Shown one piece after another: positions 35,401 to 45,672 of a stretch of 64,000 nt of DNA. The stretch is from Paramyrothecium sp. XJ0827 (lineage: Eukaryota; Ascomycota; Sordariomycetes; Hypocreales; Stachybotryaceae). Below the pieces are notes generated by a model. That model ran no database searches, was not told where the DNA came from, and saw only the letters and a program-made list of their open reading frames with translations. Both the position numbers and the translations under genes were made by a program. Where the stretch lies: contig JAJFPB010000006.1 in the NCBI GenBank assembly GCA_020881915.1, positions 3,720,001 to 3,784,000 on the forward strand, written 5' to 3'. The number at the start of each line of letters is the position of its first letter. Within the stretch, counting starts at the first letter, position 1.

Positions 35401-37596
35401 CGGGCAAAATACAGGTCTCCGCTCAGTGACCCGGTTAGGAATGTGCAGGCTTGGTCAATAGATCTCAGCAGGCTAGTCACCAAGTTCGGTTCTGCACTGC
35501 TCAAACGGCCATCATCCATTCATTTTCTTATACCTCCCTTGTGCCCCTTGCAGTCCGCAATCAGTCGCCAGTTCGGTAAAAGACCAGATGGACTCGCTGT
35601 CGTCGGATTTAAGAACGAAGATTGGGATGATTGCATCGCCGCTCTCGGCTTTGGTGAGGACATTGCCGCATATGTGTCTTGTGGCGAGAGCCTTATTGCA
35701 GTAGGCATGGAGTCTGGAGATGTCAATTTGTACAACCACTGGGGTTTCCAGAAAGAGCGAGTCATCCAACTGAAGCAGCCTGTGGATCTTGTCCATCTCG
35801 CAGACAATCGTATCGTGGCTTGCACAACGAGGATGATCACACTCCGAGACCTTGAAGGTAATACGATATGGGAACATAGGCTGAGATTCAGATGTATTCT
35901 CCTGACTTCTTCGACGGATGAGATCATTGCTTTAGCACAGCACGGGCTTCTTCTGAGATGGGACATTAAGACCGGGACTCGACTCGACGAGCACTTGTTT
36001 CCCTACAGATCATTTGACAGTGATCCTATACAAGAAGAAGGTTGGGGCAGAGCACCACATCTAGCATCCATTTCACCAGATCTAGAGATGCTGGCCCTCG
36101 GGTACAGAGGCGGAGCTGTGTGCCTCTGGGAGTTAAGCACGAATGAGCTTGTGGGCTGGGCTCGAGACGACGAAGATCGACTTGCCTCGAAGCTTTTGTT
36201 CAACCCAAACCCTGATGTGGGCCTATTCTTGGTCATCTACACGAACCACGATCTCTCTCTTTACGACTCCTGGTCCGGAACCCTGGTCAATACACACAAA
36301 ACACCCAATGACGTTGGTTTACTCTCAGCGTCGTGTTCTCCTGACGGAAGGACGCTAGCGACGATCGATATGCAGGGCAACATGCAGATATGGGACTTTG
36401 CGTCTCTTAGTCTTTTGTATCATGTGCTCTCCCCCTATTCCTCGTTTCGAATCCTCAATTTCACATCTGATGGGTCGGGAATCGTGGATGTCATGGAATC
36501 TAGCATGCGCATATGGTCGCCAGCTGTGCTTGTCCGCAAAAACATTGAGGAGGATCACAGCGTGAGTGACGACGCACCTCACATTGCTGCGACAGAAGGC
36601 CAGTACGAAAAATCGCGTGAATCTCGCATTACTGCGGTTTTCCCTCATCCATCCCTTCCCGTCGTCTTTGCGGGCAAGTATACTGGACAGATCCTGGCAT
36701 TCAACACACGCTCGGGGCAGCAGATATCTACGCTGTACTCCCACTCGTCAGAAGCTTTCATTACGGGTTTGACAGTAAGCAGCCAAAACGTAATAGCGTC
36801 GAGCGATGTCTTCGGTATTGTGAAGGTGTGGAGGCTTGTACGGGGTAAAGCATCGTCCTTGGAGAAGCATGAGTTGATCCTACAGCGACCTCAGGGAGCG
36901 CCAGTCAAGCAGCTCTGTTTCACCACCGATGGGGCTGTGTTGCTCGTATCAACAACCTCAACAACGCAGATCTACTCCATGAAAGACGGCGCATGTATTG
37001 GGGCGTTGAGTTTGGGCGCTAGTCAAGACAAAGTTTGGCGGTGGTTGCCATTGCCAGTGCAAAGCCAATTTCTCTTGATAAGTGACAAAACAGTGAGACT
37101 ATACGAGACGGACGATTTTCCAAAACAAAAAAAAGCCTCTACTGTTGAGTTGAATTTCAGCATTCCTGAAGGAGCTGTTGCAACAGCATACAACGCCGCC
37201 GGCTTTCACAATGGACGCCAGACGCTTGTTTTGGAAGTCACATACGAGCTAGGCTGTGCCACGTCCTCAACGACATTCATTTTCAATCTTAACATCACCA
37301 ACTGGGGCGAAGTCTCATCAGCTTCACCTGTCCATGCTGAATTCTCGGATCAATGCAGGATATTTTTGGGCTTCACTCAACGAACACAGAACTTTGCCCT
37401 CCTGCAACGAGACGCTTGGGTGTCGACCACTACGCCTCAAAATCTGGATGGGAAAGACTACACGCAACATTTTTACGTGCCAGACGACTACGTGACAACG
37501 ACTCATGACGTGCTTCCTATCAAGACTGCGGAGGATGACGTTGTTTTCTGCTTGCATGGAGAGCTTGCGATTGTGAGAAACGGATTAAAGACATGA
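32425..37596 (+). CDS. fungal NLR: lipase-like alpha/beta-hydrolase - NACHT - WD40-like
   Basis: Predicted 1600 aa STAND protein, seven exons: 32425-32430, 32495-33070, 33127-33177, 33243-33549, 33624-33764, 33816-34315, 34375-37596. N-terminal effector: alpha/beta-hydrolase of the SesB/DUF676 type, with IFVHGLRG (about 113-120), nucleophile elbow GHSMGG (201-206) and VFFLATPHKGSDYAG. Central NACHT: Walker A ANPGTGKT (437-444), Walker B LVIDALDE (536-543) and a FITSRN sensor, then the winged-helix-like region ending in IHPTAREFLLS. From about residue 970 a degenerate beta-propeller has WD-type repeats (GNMQIWDFAS, SSMRIWSP, FGIVKVWRLV). Such proteins act in heterokaryon incompatibility and non-self sensing. 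The first exon has only two codons and is inferred from GT..AG fit; the upstream start needs transcript support. All motif residues look intact. Confidence 0.85.
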
Positions 37597-38224
37597 ACGA
37601 CTCAATAAGAACCCACAAGATTAAGAGGTACGAAGCATTTATAATAGTGATACATACAAAAAGACACCGCAAATATGGCATAGCGGTCGCTGCCACGACT
37701 AGCTCTAGTCGGCCTTGTGCTTGAAAACTGACGTGCATTGGCTACATCAAATGCTATCGTTATTTCACGCTACTTCATCCAAGCCCTCTCTGAAGACGCA
37801 TTTAGCTCCTCCTCCAACACCCTTCGGCCATCCGTTTCCAAATGCTGCCTTTTTGCCCCGCGGAGTCTGCCATCAGTCGTCATCATGTGCATTGGCCACA
37901 CCGATATCTTGGCTGGCGTTCATTCAGGCACTTGCTATACCTACCCCCCATCCGCTCGAAAGAGGAGGTGAAATTGCCTACATGCAAAAAGCGAGGGGCG
38001 GCTCGAATCGTAGGCATACGTGATGTCTCAGCAGCTATATCATGCGGCCGAGGATTCATTTTCATCGCCGCCGAAATCCATTTTTAAATACAAGAATAAG
38101 CCCTTCTTGGAAGAGGAGAGGAATAGCGCTCGACAACTTTATGTAAAATCTAGCCCGCAATCGTCTTGTCCGCCACCGAATATTCTCAAGTCTTCCCTAC
38201 TTCTTCTATGATTTATTCTCATCT
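37597..38224. other. intergenic between convergent genes
   Basis: 3' flanks of the NLR and kelch genes; no gene seen. Confidence 0.45.
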
Positions 38225-40290
38225 CTACCCCATCAGAGGCCTCCTTTGATCCTGTCTACTATTTTCCACCGGCAACTCTACAAGAGAATTTGCAGACAGC
38301 TCAACCAGAGAATTTGCAGTGAGCTCAACCGGTGGCTTCATCAACAGCTCAATCGGAGTATTCGCAACCGCAAGACCGGTCTGGGCGTCAAGCTCCGCCT
38401 TATTCGAGTAATATACAGGCCCCCTTGAGTCTCCTGTTTTTTCGTTATAGTGAGTTTGTTGGGTCGTCCGTTGGTGCGCGAAAGAACTTGCTCTTCTGCG
38501 GCGGCGCCATAGGAAACACCCGCCGACGAGGAGGACAAGGGCTACCATGCCGGCCACAGTACCTCCGGCAATAGCCCCGACGTTGGTCTTGGAGCTTCTT
38601 GGATCTTCGTCCTCATCCTTGCCGGAGCCCTCGAATGGAGCCAATTCTGATGCTGCGTGTAAAGTCAGAACAGTCGAGGATAGATACGTAACTTTTTATC
38701 AAACTTACAAAACATGTCCTTCACTTGATCGCTGCTCCAACTAACATTGAAGAAGCCACTATGCAAAGGATGGATCAGCACCCCCAGGACATCTCAAGGT
38801 TCAGCAGTAATTCTCACCCTCCCTTGTACCAATCTTCTATGAACTTGGGCGGCTTGTAAGCAGCCGCGTCTGGATTAAATCTGTCTGTCCAGGCGATTGT
38901 TGAAAGGTCAAATACTCCAAGGCTTTGTTTCCAGGGGTCTACACCTTCACCCTCCCCACCAAGGGAAAGTATCTGGCTGTTGCCTACTAGAGCGCAGGAG
39001 TGTCCGTGGCGGGGAGGGCTCTTGACGTTGATCGGGAACCAGCGGAAACCAGGCAAGCTGAGGACCCAGAAGTCGTCAAATTGGCCGCTCACATCGCTAT
39101 TTCCGCCGTAGACGTAGCTGGTTGGTTTTCCAACTATTAGCATGCATTCGGTTGTTCCTCCGTAGCCTGGTAGAAAGACAGCCAGATGCATACTCACATT
39201 TCGTAGGTCCCATTTGGCGACTGCACGCCGACGGCACAATGTTCTGCTCGGTTTGGCGGACTAGCTGAAGAGGTTTGCTGCCAGTGCCACGTCTGCGAGT
39301 CCTGGTCGTAAAAAGTAATGTTGCTGAAACTCCGTCTATCGAGGTCTTGGAAGGCGTCGACACGATTTGAGGACCACCCACCGGTCGTCATGAGGTAGGC
39401 CCTGTCGCTGAATCCTGTGACGCAAGTTGCCGCTCCCCTCACGTGTATTCCAAAAGGCGGTGACATGGCCTCGAGCGTTTGGTTGCGCCATTCGCGGCTT
39501 GTCATGTTCAGAGTGATCATTCCAGGGGACGGGATGGAGATACCGCCTTCAACGCGGTCATCCGTCCGGTCCCTCACAAAGCCCCCCAAGTCATATGCCA
39601 TCTCGCCACACGCTGCTCCAGTCGCACTGGCAACCCTAAGAATGCTATTGTAGACGTTCGGGTTTTCTGGCGATATCGTATCCCAAGTTCCGCCCCCATC
39701 CTCTGTGGGCCGCAGGGCCCAGAGTTGAGGGTCTTGCGAACCATATGAACTCGGTGATCTATCGGAGCCGTCCCACTGGTATATGAGTTTGTTTTCCCTG
39801 TCGACCCAAAGGTTATGTTCGTGGACTGCCGATTTCCGGCCTTTGTTGATTTCTCGGAATTCGACGGTGTCGTTCGACCAGGACTCGCGTAATGGGATGG
39901 ACAGAGTAACGTTGGCTATAAACCATCAGTCATAAGGTCGAGCTATCTATGTGGGGAGGGTTACCAACAAGGATTAACTGTACGCTCCCGAGATCCCTCG
40001 GGGTACTGTTCGATCTCTCCACCCTCAATATAGAGGTAATCTCCGACGACGGCGACTACATTCAAAGGTTAGCACCATACCAACAATGTATCATCTGTGA
40101 CTACAGTTGGGAGATGCGGCCAAAAGGGAAACACACTCTCTTGCCATCGTCGTTGGTAAAAGGAGTTTGGCCTTGGAACCTCAACGGACTCTCCTTGGGC
40201 ATGGGCCACCAAGGGTAGTCGCGCGACAGTCCACCATAGTACGATGATCGATATTATTGCCGACAAATTTGTAGACTGGGCTGAGGGCAT
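38225..40290 (-). CDS. secreted-ectodomain kelch-repeat membrane protein
   Basis: Predicted type I membrane protein, about 578 aa, six exons: 40137-40290, 39969-40055, 39198-39915, 38818-39117, 38709-38758, 38225-38652. The second donor is ambiguous (39968 or 39983; five residues' difference). The signal peptide is MPSAQSTNLSAIISIIVLWW... ending near AHAQG. The ectodomain has kelch-blade motifs: RRWQEIAVVGDYLYIEGG, the blade TYEIYVYGGNSDVSGQFDDFWVLSLPGFRW (joined across 39118-39197), and RHGHSCALVGNSQILSLGG. An acidic spacer precedes one TM helix (GGTVAGMVALVLLVGGCFLW), an RRRRRAS stop-transfer and a cytosolic tail of four 8-residue repeats. Such proteins are common in fungi; the ligand is unknown, possibly a cell-surface sensor or wall-associated role. 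Confidence 0.82.
38262..38366. repeat. 24-bp coding minisatellite in the kelch protein tail
   Basis: About four imperfect 24-bp units on the minus strand encode 8-residue repeats in the cytosolic tail: IELLMKPP, VELTANSL, VELSANSL, VELPVEN. The middle two units are nearly identical, indicating recent duplication. Confidence 0.75.
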
Positions 40291-40936
40291 GGCTGCCTCT
40301 ATGGTTTGTCGATTCTGCAGCGCAGGATTTCAAGGAAAAGAGAGCCCAACGCTGATGATAACACGAAAGAAAAGCAGGAGTGATTCGCCAAATCCTTTGG
40401 CACGAGGGAAGCAGATACACTTGTGCTTAAGGCGGACCTTGAGCGGCAAACTCCTGAAGGATGCGGCTGAACTTGAAACCCTGGAGAGAAGGGACAAGGC
40501 ATCCAATCATTCGCGAGAAGCAATCGCCAGAACAAGCCAGAAGAGCCATACATGATATTAGCGGCTTGGCGAAAATCGACTGGAAAAAAAAGAGAAAAGG
40601 AAAAAGACTTAAAAGTGCGAAGATAAAGCTACCGAAGTAGGAAGGTAAGGTAGGTAGGTAATTAGTTGGCATCAGTCTGTTGTCAAAATTCCAACTTGCC
40701 TTCTACAAGATCTTGTGGCGATGCACTGGAGAAAAGGCAACTGGAAAACCCAAGTTAGCTGATCTAAATCATTTGCTTTTATTCCTTGTGGTGTCATGGA
40801 TAAATAGGGGCCAGACTCCAGGCCCAGGCCCAGGCCGTCATATATCACCTGGAGTAGCATCGCGCCCTTGGTGGACTTATCCCATGATTCACAAATTACT
40901 ACTCGGCACTGATGGCACTTGTTATTTCATAAAGCT
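40291..40936. other. intergenic, no gene seen
   Basis: 5' flank of the kelch gene and 3' flank of the nitronate monooxygenase gene. It contains short runs such as GGTAGGTAGGTA near 40650; nothing else. Confidence 0.45.
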
Positions 40937-41989
40937 TCATAAGGCATCATCCAAGGTTTTTGTCAAGATAGCCTTGGCTTCTTTCCTCACGCTTTCCACA
41001 ATTTCCTTCGCAGGCTTCACCTCATTGACCAGACCTACTCCTGTGCCGGCCCAGATAGCGGCCCGGCCTTTCAGCCCAGTGTCGTAGCCTCTATCCTCCC
41101 CAGTCGTCGCGTCCGCATGCTTCTGCCTAATTTCTTCTATGGACGCACCATTTGTGTGGTCCACATAGCTCTGTACGACCAAACTGCGTCCATCATAGAG
41201 TTGAGGCCAGATGTTGGGGCCCTTTAGTTCATCAAAGAGCTTGGAGCGTGTAGTGACCTGCCCACCATCTTCCGCCTCAAGAATCGCTGCTTGGTACTTC
41301 GGGTGGATAACAACCTCCTCTGAAGCTAGGAAACGGGTGCCCATGACAACGCCACGCGCGCCGAGAGCCAAGGCTGCTGCCACGCCTCGCCCGTCGACGA
41401 TGCCGCCGCTCGCTACGAAGGGTATGCTGATACCTGCTTTGGCGAAGGCATCAGTAGCCTCCGGCAGTAGACTAATGATGCCTGAGCCCCTCTCAAAGCC
41501 ATGGCCACCTGCGTCCGCGCCCTGGAGGCAGATAGTATCAGGTCGCGCAGTTTTGGCAATCTGGAGAGCTGCTGATACACTGCCGGCTTGAATCCAGATC
41601 TTGCTCTGTGGGCTCGCCTCCCGGATACGAGATGCCCACGTAGCGTAGTGATCAAGCTCCTTGGCCGCGAAAAGCCAGACAATGGTCGGCTTGTACTCGC
41701 TCAGCACAGTCAGGGCGTCTTCAATCTTGCACGCGAACGGAAGCAGTCCGACACCAACAGGCAAAGTACCGTTGGAATTTTGTTTCGCTGCCGGTAGTGA
41801 AGTGCACGCGTCTTTGGCAACCCGAAGGTTCTCGCGGAGCTCGTTCATATCGTTAGTAGCACCTATCATGCCGAGGCATCCCGCGAGCGTGACGGCTGAG
41901 GCAAGGCGACCTCCGGCAAAGCCCGCCATGGGAGCGTTAACGATCAAGGGTTTGGTGACCCAAGGTAGGTAGCTTAGTATGGACGCCAT
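40937..41989 (-). CDS. nitronate monooxygenase (2-nitropropane dioxygenase family)
   Basis: FMN-dependent TIM-barrel flavoprotein that oxidises alkyl nitronates such as propionate 3-nitronate to carbonyl compounds and nitrite. Intronless, 350 aa; ATG at 41989 (MASILSYLPWVTKPLIVNAPMAGF), since the frame upstream opens only with GTG. Family signatures in order: APMAGFAGGRLASAV (19-33), the GADAGGHG flavin/catalytic loop (157-164), FVASGGIVDGRGVAAALALGARGVVMGTRF (191-220) with the phosphate-binding GGI and MGTRF, and a C-terminal WAGTGVGLV. No targeting peptide is apparent. It fits class II fungal enzymes in size. Neighbouring genes give no pathway clue; detoxification of plant nitro compounds is a reasonable role (inference). 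Confidence 0.9.
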   Translation of the reverse strand: MASILSYLPWVTKPLIVNAPMAGFAGGRLASAVTLAGCLGMIGATNDMNELRENLRVAKDACTSLPAAKQNSNGTLPVGVGLLPFACKIEDALTVLSEYKPTIVWLFAAKELDHYATWASRIREASPQSKIWIQAGSVSAALQIAKTARPDTICLQGADAGGHGFERGSGIISLLPEATDAFAKAGISIPFVASGGIVDGRGVAAALALGARGVVMGTRFLASEEVVIHPKYQAAILEAEDGGQVTTRSKLFDELKGPNIWPQLYDGRSLVVQSYVDHTNGASIEEIRQKHADATTGEDRGYDTGLKGRAAIWAGTGVGLVNEVKPAKEIVESVRKEAKAILTKTLDDAL

Positions 41990-43013
41990 GGTAGAACTTG
42001 GTGACGAGACACAAATATTTTCAAGAAAAGTGAGAGGAGAAGAAGTCACTTGGTTGCCGCATGCAGTCAGCCTAACAACATTTATTTGACAAGCCTAATC
42101 GCGCGAGCCAGCCGCTTATTAATATTCCCGGCTTCTTAAGCTTATTATGAGTGGGTGTCAGAGTTGGGTGACTGCTCTGGGGTCTACCAGCAACTCCATC
42201 AAAAAATGTGGATACAAAAACGAGTTCGACTTATCAGAGTTACAGCGACAAGCTATCGTAGAATGATGGTGCAGTCAAATGATCATATGGCTCCGTGAAA
42301 ACCGCGGATGCACCTCACTAACCTTTAAAACAGGGTCAGTATTAAACCGTCCCCAACTTCCGTGCGTTCGTCCTTTTTTCTCCACAAAAACAGACGATAC
42401 TATATTCCGTGCAATTCCGTCGAGATGAATTCTCCCGGGTCTTGAGTCGATGTGCACGTGGAAAGGAAGCGATGGGTGTTCGCATAAAATTGGCGGCATT
42501 TAGAGCCCAAACGGCGAATTCAGCTTCAGATCCTGGAGCCTAGACGACGCCACGTGCCAATGGCGTGTGCCAGGAAGTCATCAGTTCATTTAAGTGAAAG
42601 CCCAGCGCATGGGTCTAATGTCCAAAGTCATGTATAAATGTGCTGATTTATCGTACTTGTTACTGAGTGTTGTCTGATCAAAACAGAGAATGACAAGAGC
42701 ATCTTTACTGCCATGCATCAGGTTCATCAGCCTTGGTCTTGAAAAAACATTGACAACATTCTCTCATTCGTGCTGCAAATCAACCTCACCTACTATACTT
42801 CTCAACCGGAGGTTCCATAGCCACCTCACCGACGCCATCTTGTATAAGAACAAAACGTCGACACCCGCCTCACCCCTGACTTGTCAAACCATCAACCACC
42901 AGCTACGAGGTCCGAATGAATCTGCACGAAGGGGCTATAAGAACAACATTTGCCCCAAAAATATCTGTTCCGTTCCAAATTGTTCTCGCTTTGTTACAGT
43001 CGGTCCAGCTACC
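41990..43013. other. intergenic, possible targeting exon of the downstream gene
   Basis: Divergent promoter region of about 1 kb. A frame opening with ATG at 42690 runs in phase into the persulfide-dioxygenase-like start and contains RRFHSH, reminiscent of a mitochondrial presequence. It may be the natural N-terminus or unspliced leader. Confidence 0.35.
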
Positions 43014-44019
43014 ATGACAGAACCTACAGTTCACGCGCTCTTGAGCCTGTCACCAGCACATGGCAGTATATCATCGCCGACACGGCTACATACAGCGCGG
43101 TCATCATTGATCCTGTACTTGATCATGATCCCATCCATGACAGGGTCTCTTCCAAGTCTGCAGACGCAATCTTGGCCCTGATCGACCGAAAGGGCTATAT
43201 AGTCGACATGATCCTCGAGACGCACGCTGATGCAGACCATCCCACGGCCGCATTTTACCTCCAAGTCACAATTACCAAGAACACACTTCACAGGCCAATC
43301 ATTGGCATTGGCAGTCGCATAAAAGAGGTCCAAGAACTCTTCGGAGAGTGCTATGGCGTAGTGCCAGCGGAGTACGAGAACGTATTTGACAAGCTTTGGG
43401 GGGATGACGAGCGCTTTACAATTGGTAACCTGTTTCCAAGCCATCCATCTCTCAGGACACACGCCGGACCACATGGGCTGTAAAATTGCCGGTCAGCTTA
43501 TTCATTCATTGTGTCCATTTGTACCTCGCTTGCCTTCGTTCCTCGCAAATCTTCATCCTAATCAAGAAAGCCTGAGACTGACACATCACCTCGGACAATG
43601 TATTTGTAGGCGACTCGATCTTCCATGTCGACATTGGCTCCGCACGTGCCGACTTCCCCGGTGGCAGCGCCGAGGCAATCTTCAAATCGAGCCGCAAACT
43701 TCTTGCCCTACTCGATCACACGAAGATCTGGGTCGGTAATGACTACCCGCCCGAAGGGCGCAACACCCCGGTCTACTGTCTGACTGTCTCCCAGCAAAGG
43801 CAGGAGAACGAGCATCTCAAGGACGGCAAGCTTGAGCATGATTTTGTCCAGATGCGCAAGGAACGCGACCGAATGCTTGCAGCACCAAAACTGCCCCACC
43901 CGTCCTTACAGATTAACATTCGAGGGGGCAGGCTGCCCAAGGAGACTAAGGACGGACAGAGGCTGCTTCATTTGCCCCTTGCCAGTTCTTCTAATAGTTT
44001 CGTGACCGCCATAGAATAA
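43014..44019 (+). pseudogene. persulfide dioxygenase/glyoxalase II-like metallo-beta-lactamase gene with broken frame
   Basis: Homologous to ETHE1/Blh-type persulfide dioxygenases, which oxidise glutathione persulfide to sulfite. Family blocks occur in order: TEPTVHAL, EPVTSTWQYIIAD, DPVLDHDP, the metal motif THADADH, IGIGSRIKEVQELFG, then AIHLSGHTPDHMG, GDSIFHVDIGSARADFPGGSAEAIF, DYPPEGR and LPHPSLQINIRGG. They lie in different frames: a -1 type shift at about 43036-43040 and a compensating +1 type shift at about 43425-43440. A normal intron (43492-43609) then joins KIAG to DSIF in frame. The usual GHDY is GNDY here. Start taken at 43014; an in-phase upstream ATG (42690) could supply a mitochondrial leader. 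Either a recent pseudogene or two base-call errors. Confidence 0.75.
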
Positions 44020-44618
44020 GAAGGCTTCCTGAGGCATGACTTCTTGGAAGGATAGGATATCCCGGACACGGGGGGTGGTTGGGTCGGCTCGAGTAGGTAG
44101 ACAGACAACACCGTCAATCCAGACAGTCGACTGATCTGCCATGCACTCACTCGCACCGGACCATCTAGAAGCTAAATTCTTAGCAGAGTTTTCCGTGGTA
44201 CGCAGTGTCAGCCACAGCTCGTTAATTTTAGATTCACCAACTCATCTTTATTTATCTTAGTTTCGTAACCCTTAGGGACGAGATCCCAGTTCGGCACATG
44301 CTTATGCCTCGTCCGCTCGGTAAGATGTGCTTAAGTGGGGAAAGGCAAGGGTTTGATACAAAGCCACAGGGCCCTTTCGACGTTGCTTTCTTCCGTCGGA
44401 CTCCAGGCTCTATAAATAGTGCACCATTTTGAAAGGACCGGCTGTATCTGATCTTGAGATGGAAAGTCCTTAAGTAGCACACGTTCGCAAACGAAAATTT
44501 ATGTATCATACTCCATCATCACTACTTCATTCGAAACGTTTCCTTCTTTTCACTTCAATTTAGTGCATTTAAGTCTCTTTCCATTCAATTCAATACCAAT
44601 ACACTTATTCTTTTTACC
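44020..44618. promoter_or_regulatory. promoter region of the small secreted-protein gene
   Basis: Holds TATAAATA at 44411-44418 about 200 bases before the ATG at 44619, followed by a pyrimidine-rich leader (CTTATTCTTTTTACC) typical of strongly expressed fungal genes. No other gene seen. Confidence 0.35.
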
Positions 44619-45077
44619 ATGCGGTTCAGCGTTCTGCCATTCGCTCTAACAGCTTTCAGTGCTATACCTGGAGGTTTAAGCAGAGCAATTCCATCCTCAT
44701 ATGATGCAGTTAATTGTAAGTTTACCTAATGAACTACTCTAGCATCGTTTAACTAACTTCAACAAGTGTGAGAATATTGGTCGTTTACTTAAACTTTGCT
44801 AATGCCCGATTTCCTCAGCGAGGCCGGTTCCTCTAGTAGTGGGACGGTTAGCCAGGTCCTCGAAACTCGCAGTGGAGCAAGAAACCCTTCATCTTGGCTT
44901 GATATACCGATCAAGGGAGTTTCATTGATTCCATTTTTGACTCCCATGATTCCCAGTCGCGAAGATTTGGTAACGACTGTAAGAGTTGATACAGATGGGA
45001 AGGCCGGTACAACTGGGAAGACTGGTACAACTGGGAAAGCTGGCAAAACTGGGAAGGCTGGTAAAAATGGTAAATGA
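44619..45077 (+). CDS. small secreted protein with collagen-like Gly-X-Y tail
   Basis: Predicted 118-119 aa. Exon 1 (44619-44715) encodes a signal peptide (MRFSVLPFALTAFSAIPGG) and a basic site. The last exon (44819-45077) encodes a Ser-rich segment, PIKGVSLIPFLTPMIP, and a terminal block of about nine G-X-Y triplets (GKA GTT GKT GTT GKA GKT GKA GKN). The strong donor at 44716 (GTAAGT) and the acceptor at 44818 leave the frame one base short. Either the donor is the weaker site at 44720, or a one-base exon at 44767 (CAAG-T-GTGAGA) is used. No homologue is recognised; an extracellular or cell-wall protein is likely. Low complexity and size mean it needs transcript evidence. Confidence 0.5.
44987..45074 (+). 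repeat. Gly-X-Y coding tandem repeat
   Basis: Degenerate repeat of AAGGCTGGTA/AACTGGGAA units (9/18/27-bp periodicity) encoding Gly-Lys/Thr-rich triplets at the C-terminus of the small secreted protein. Confidence 0.7.
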
Positions 45078-45672
45078 GAGTTGGTGTGAACGCTTCGTCT
45101 CCGGAAGGGAAGAAAGTTACAAGGTATTGAGTTGGGGGCGCGACCCTCACCCTCTGCACGAGTCAATAAATGATCTCCTTTCAACACTACGCACCATGTC
45201 TCGTGCCTGCTAGGCCGAAGTAGAGACGAAATTGTGGGTGGACTGCTAATTTACGTAGCGAGCTGCACTGGTCTTAGAGGATGGAGCTAAGAGTAACTAT
45301 GGGCCCATTGTCGTCAATAAGCTACGGAACGCCGATAATCTGCGACAATGAAGAACCGACAGAAAGAAGCCCGAGTAGATGGACTGAAAGCTTGTTTGTG
45401 TATGTTGGGTATGCATGCCTATGTGATATGAAGTGAGAATTTGCGATGCGACGGCTGAATCGGACGCACAAGCTAGCCATCCACCGACTAGCTATTTTAA
45501 CTCTTCAAGAAGGGCTGCCGGCTAAGCCCGCTTACCTAACTCAGTCTCTCGATCAAATCTGTCATGGATCTTTGACATCCAGGCGCAGGACCATTTACCT
45601 GCTGCCTTTCACACCCACCCTCCATACTCTGTGCTGGAAAGGTCTTAGCGAATACAAAAATAAGACGGAACT
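45078..45672. other. intergenic, promoter of the Zn2Cys6 gene
   Basis: No gene seen in about 0.6 kb. Confidence 0.4.
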
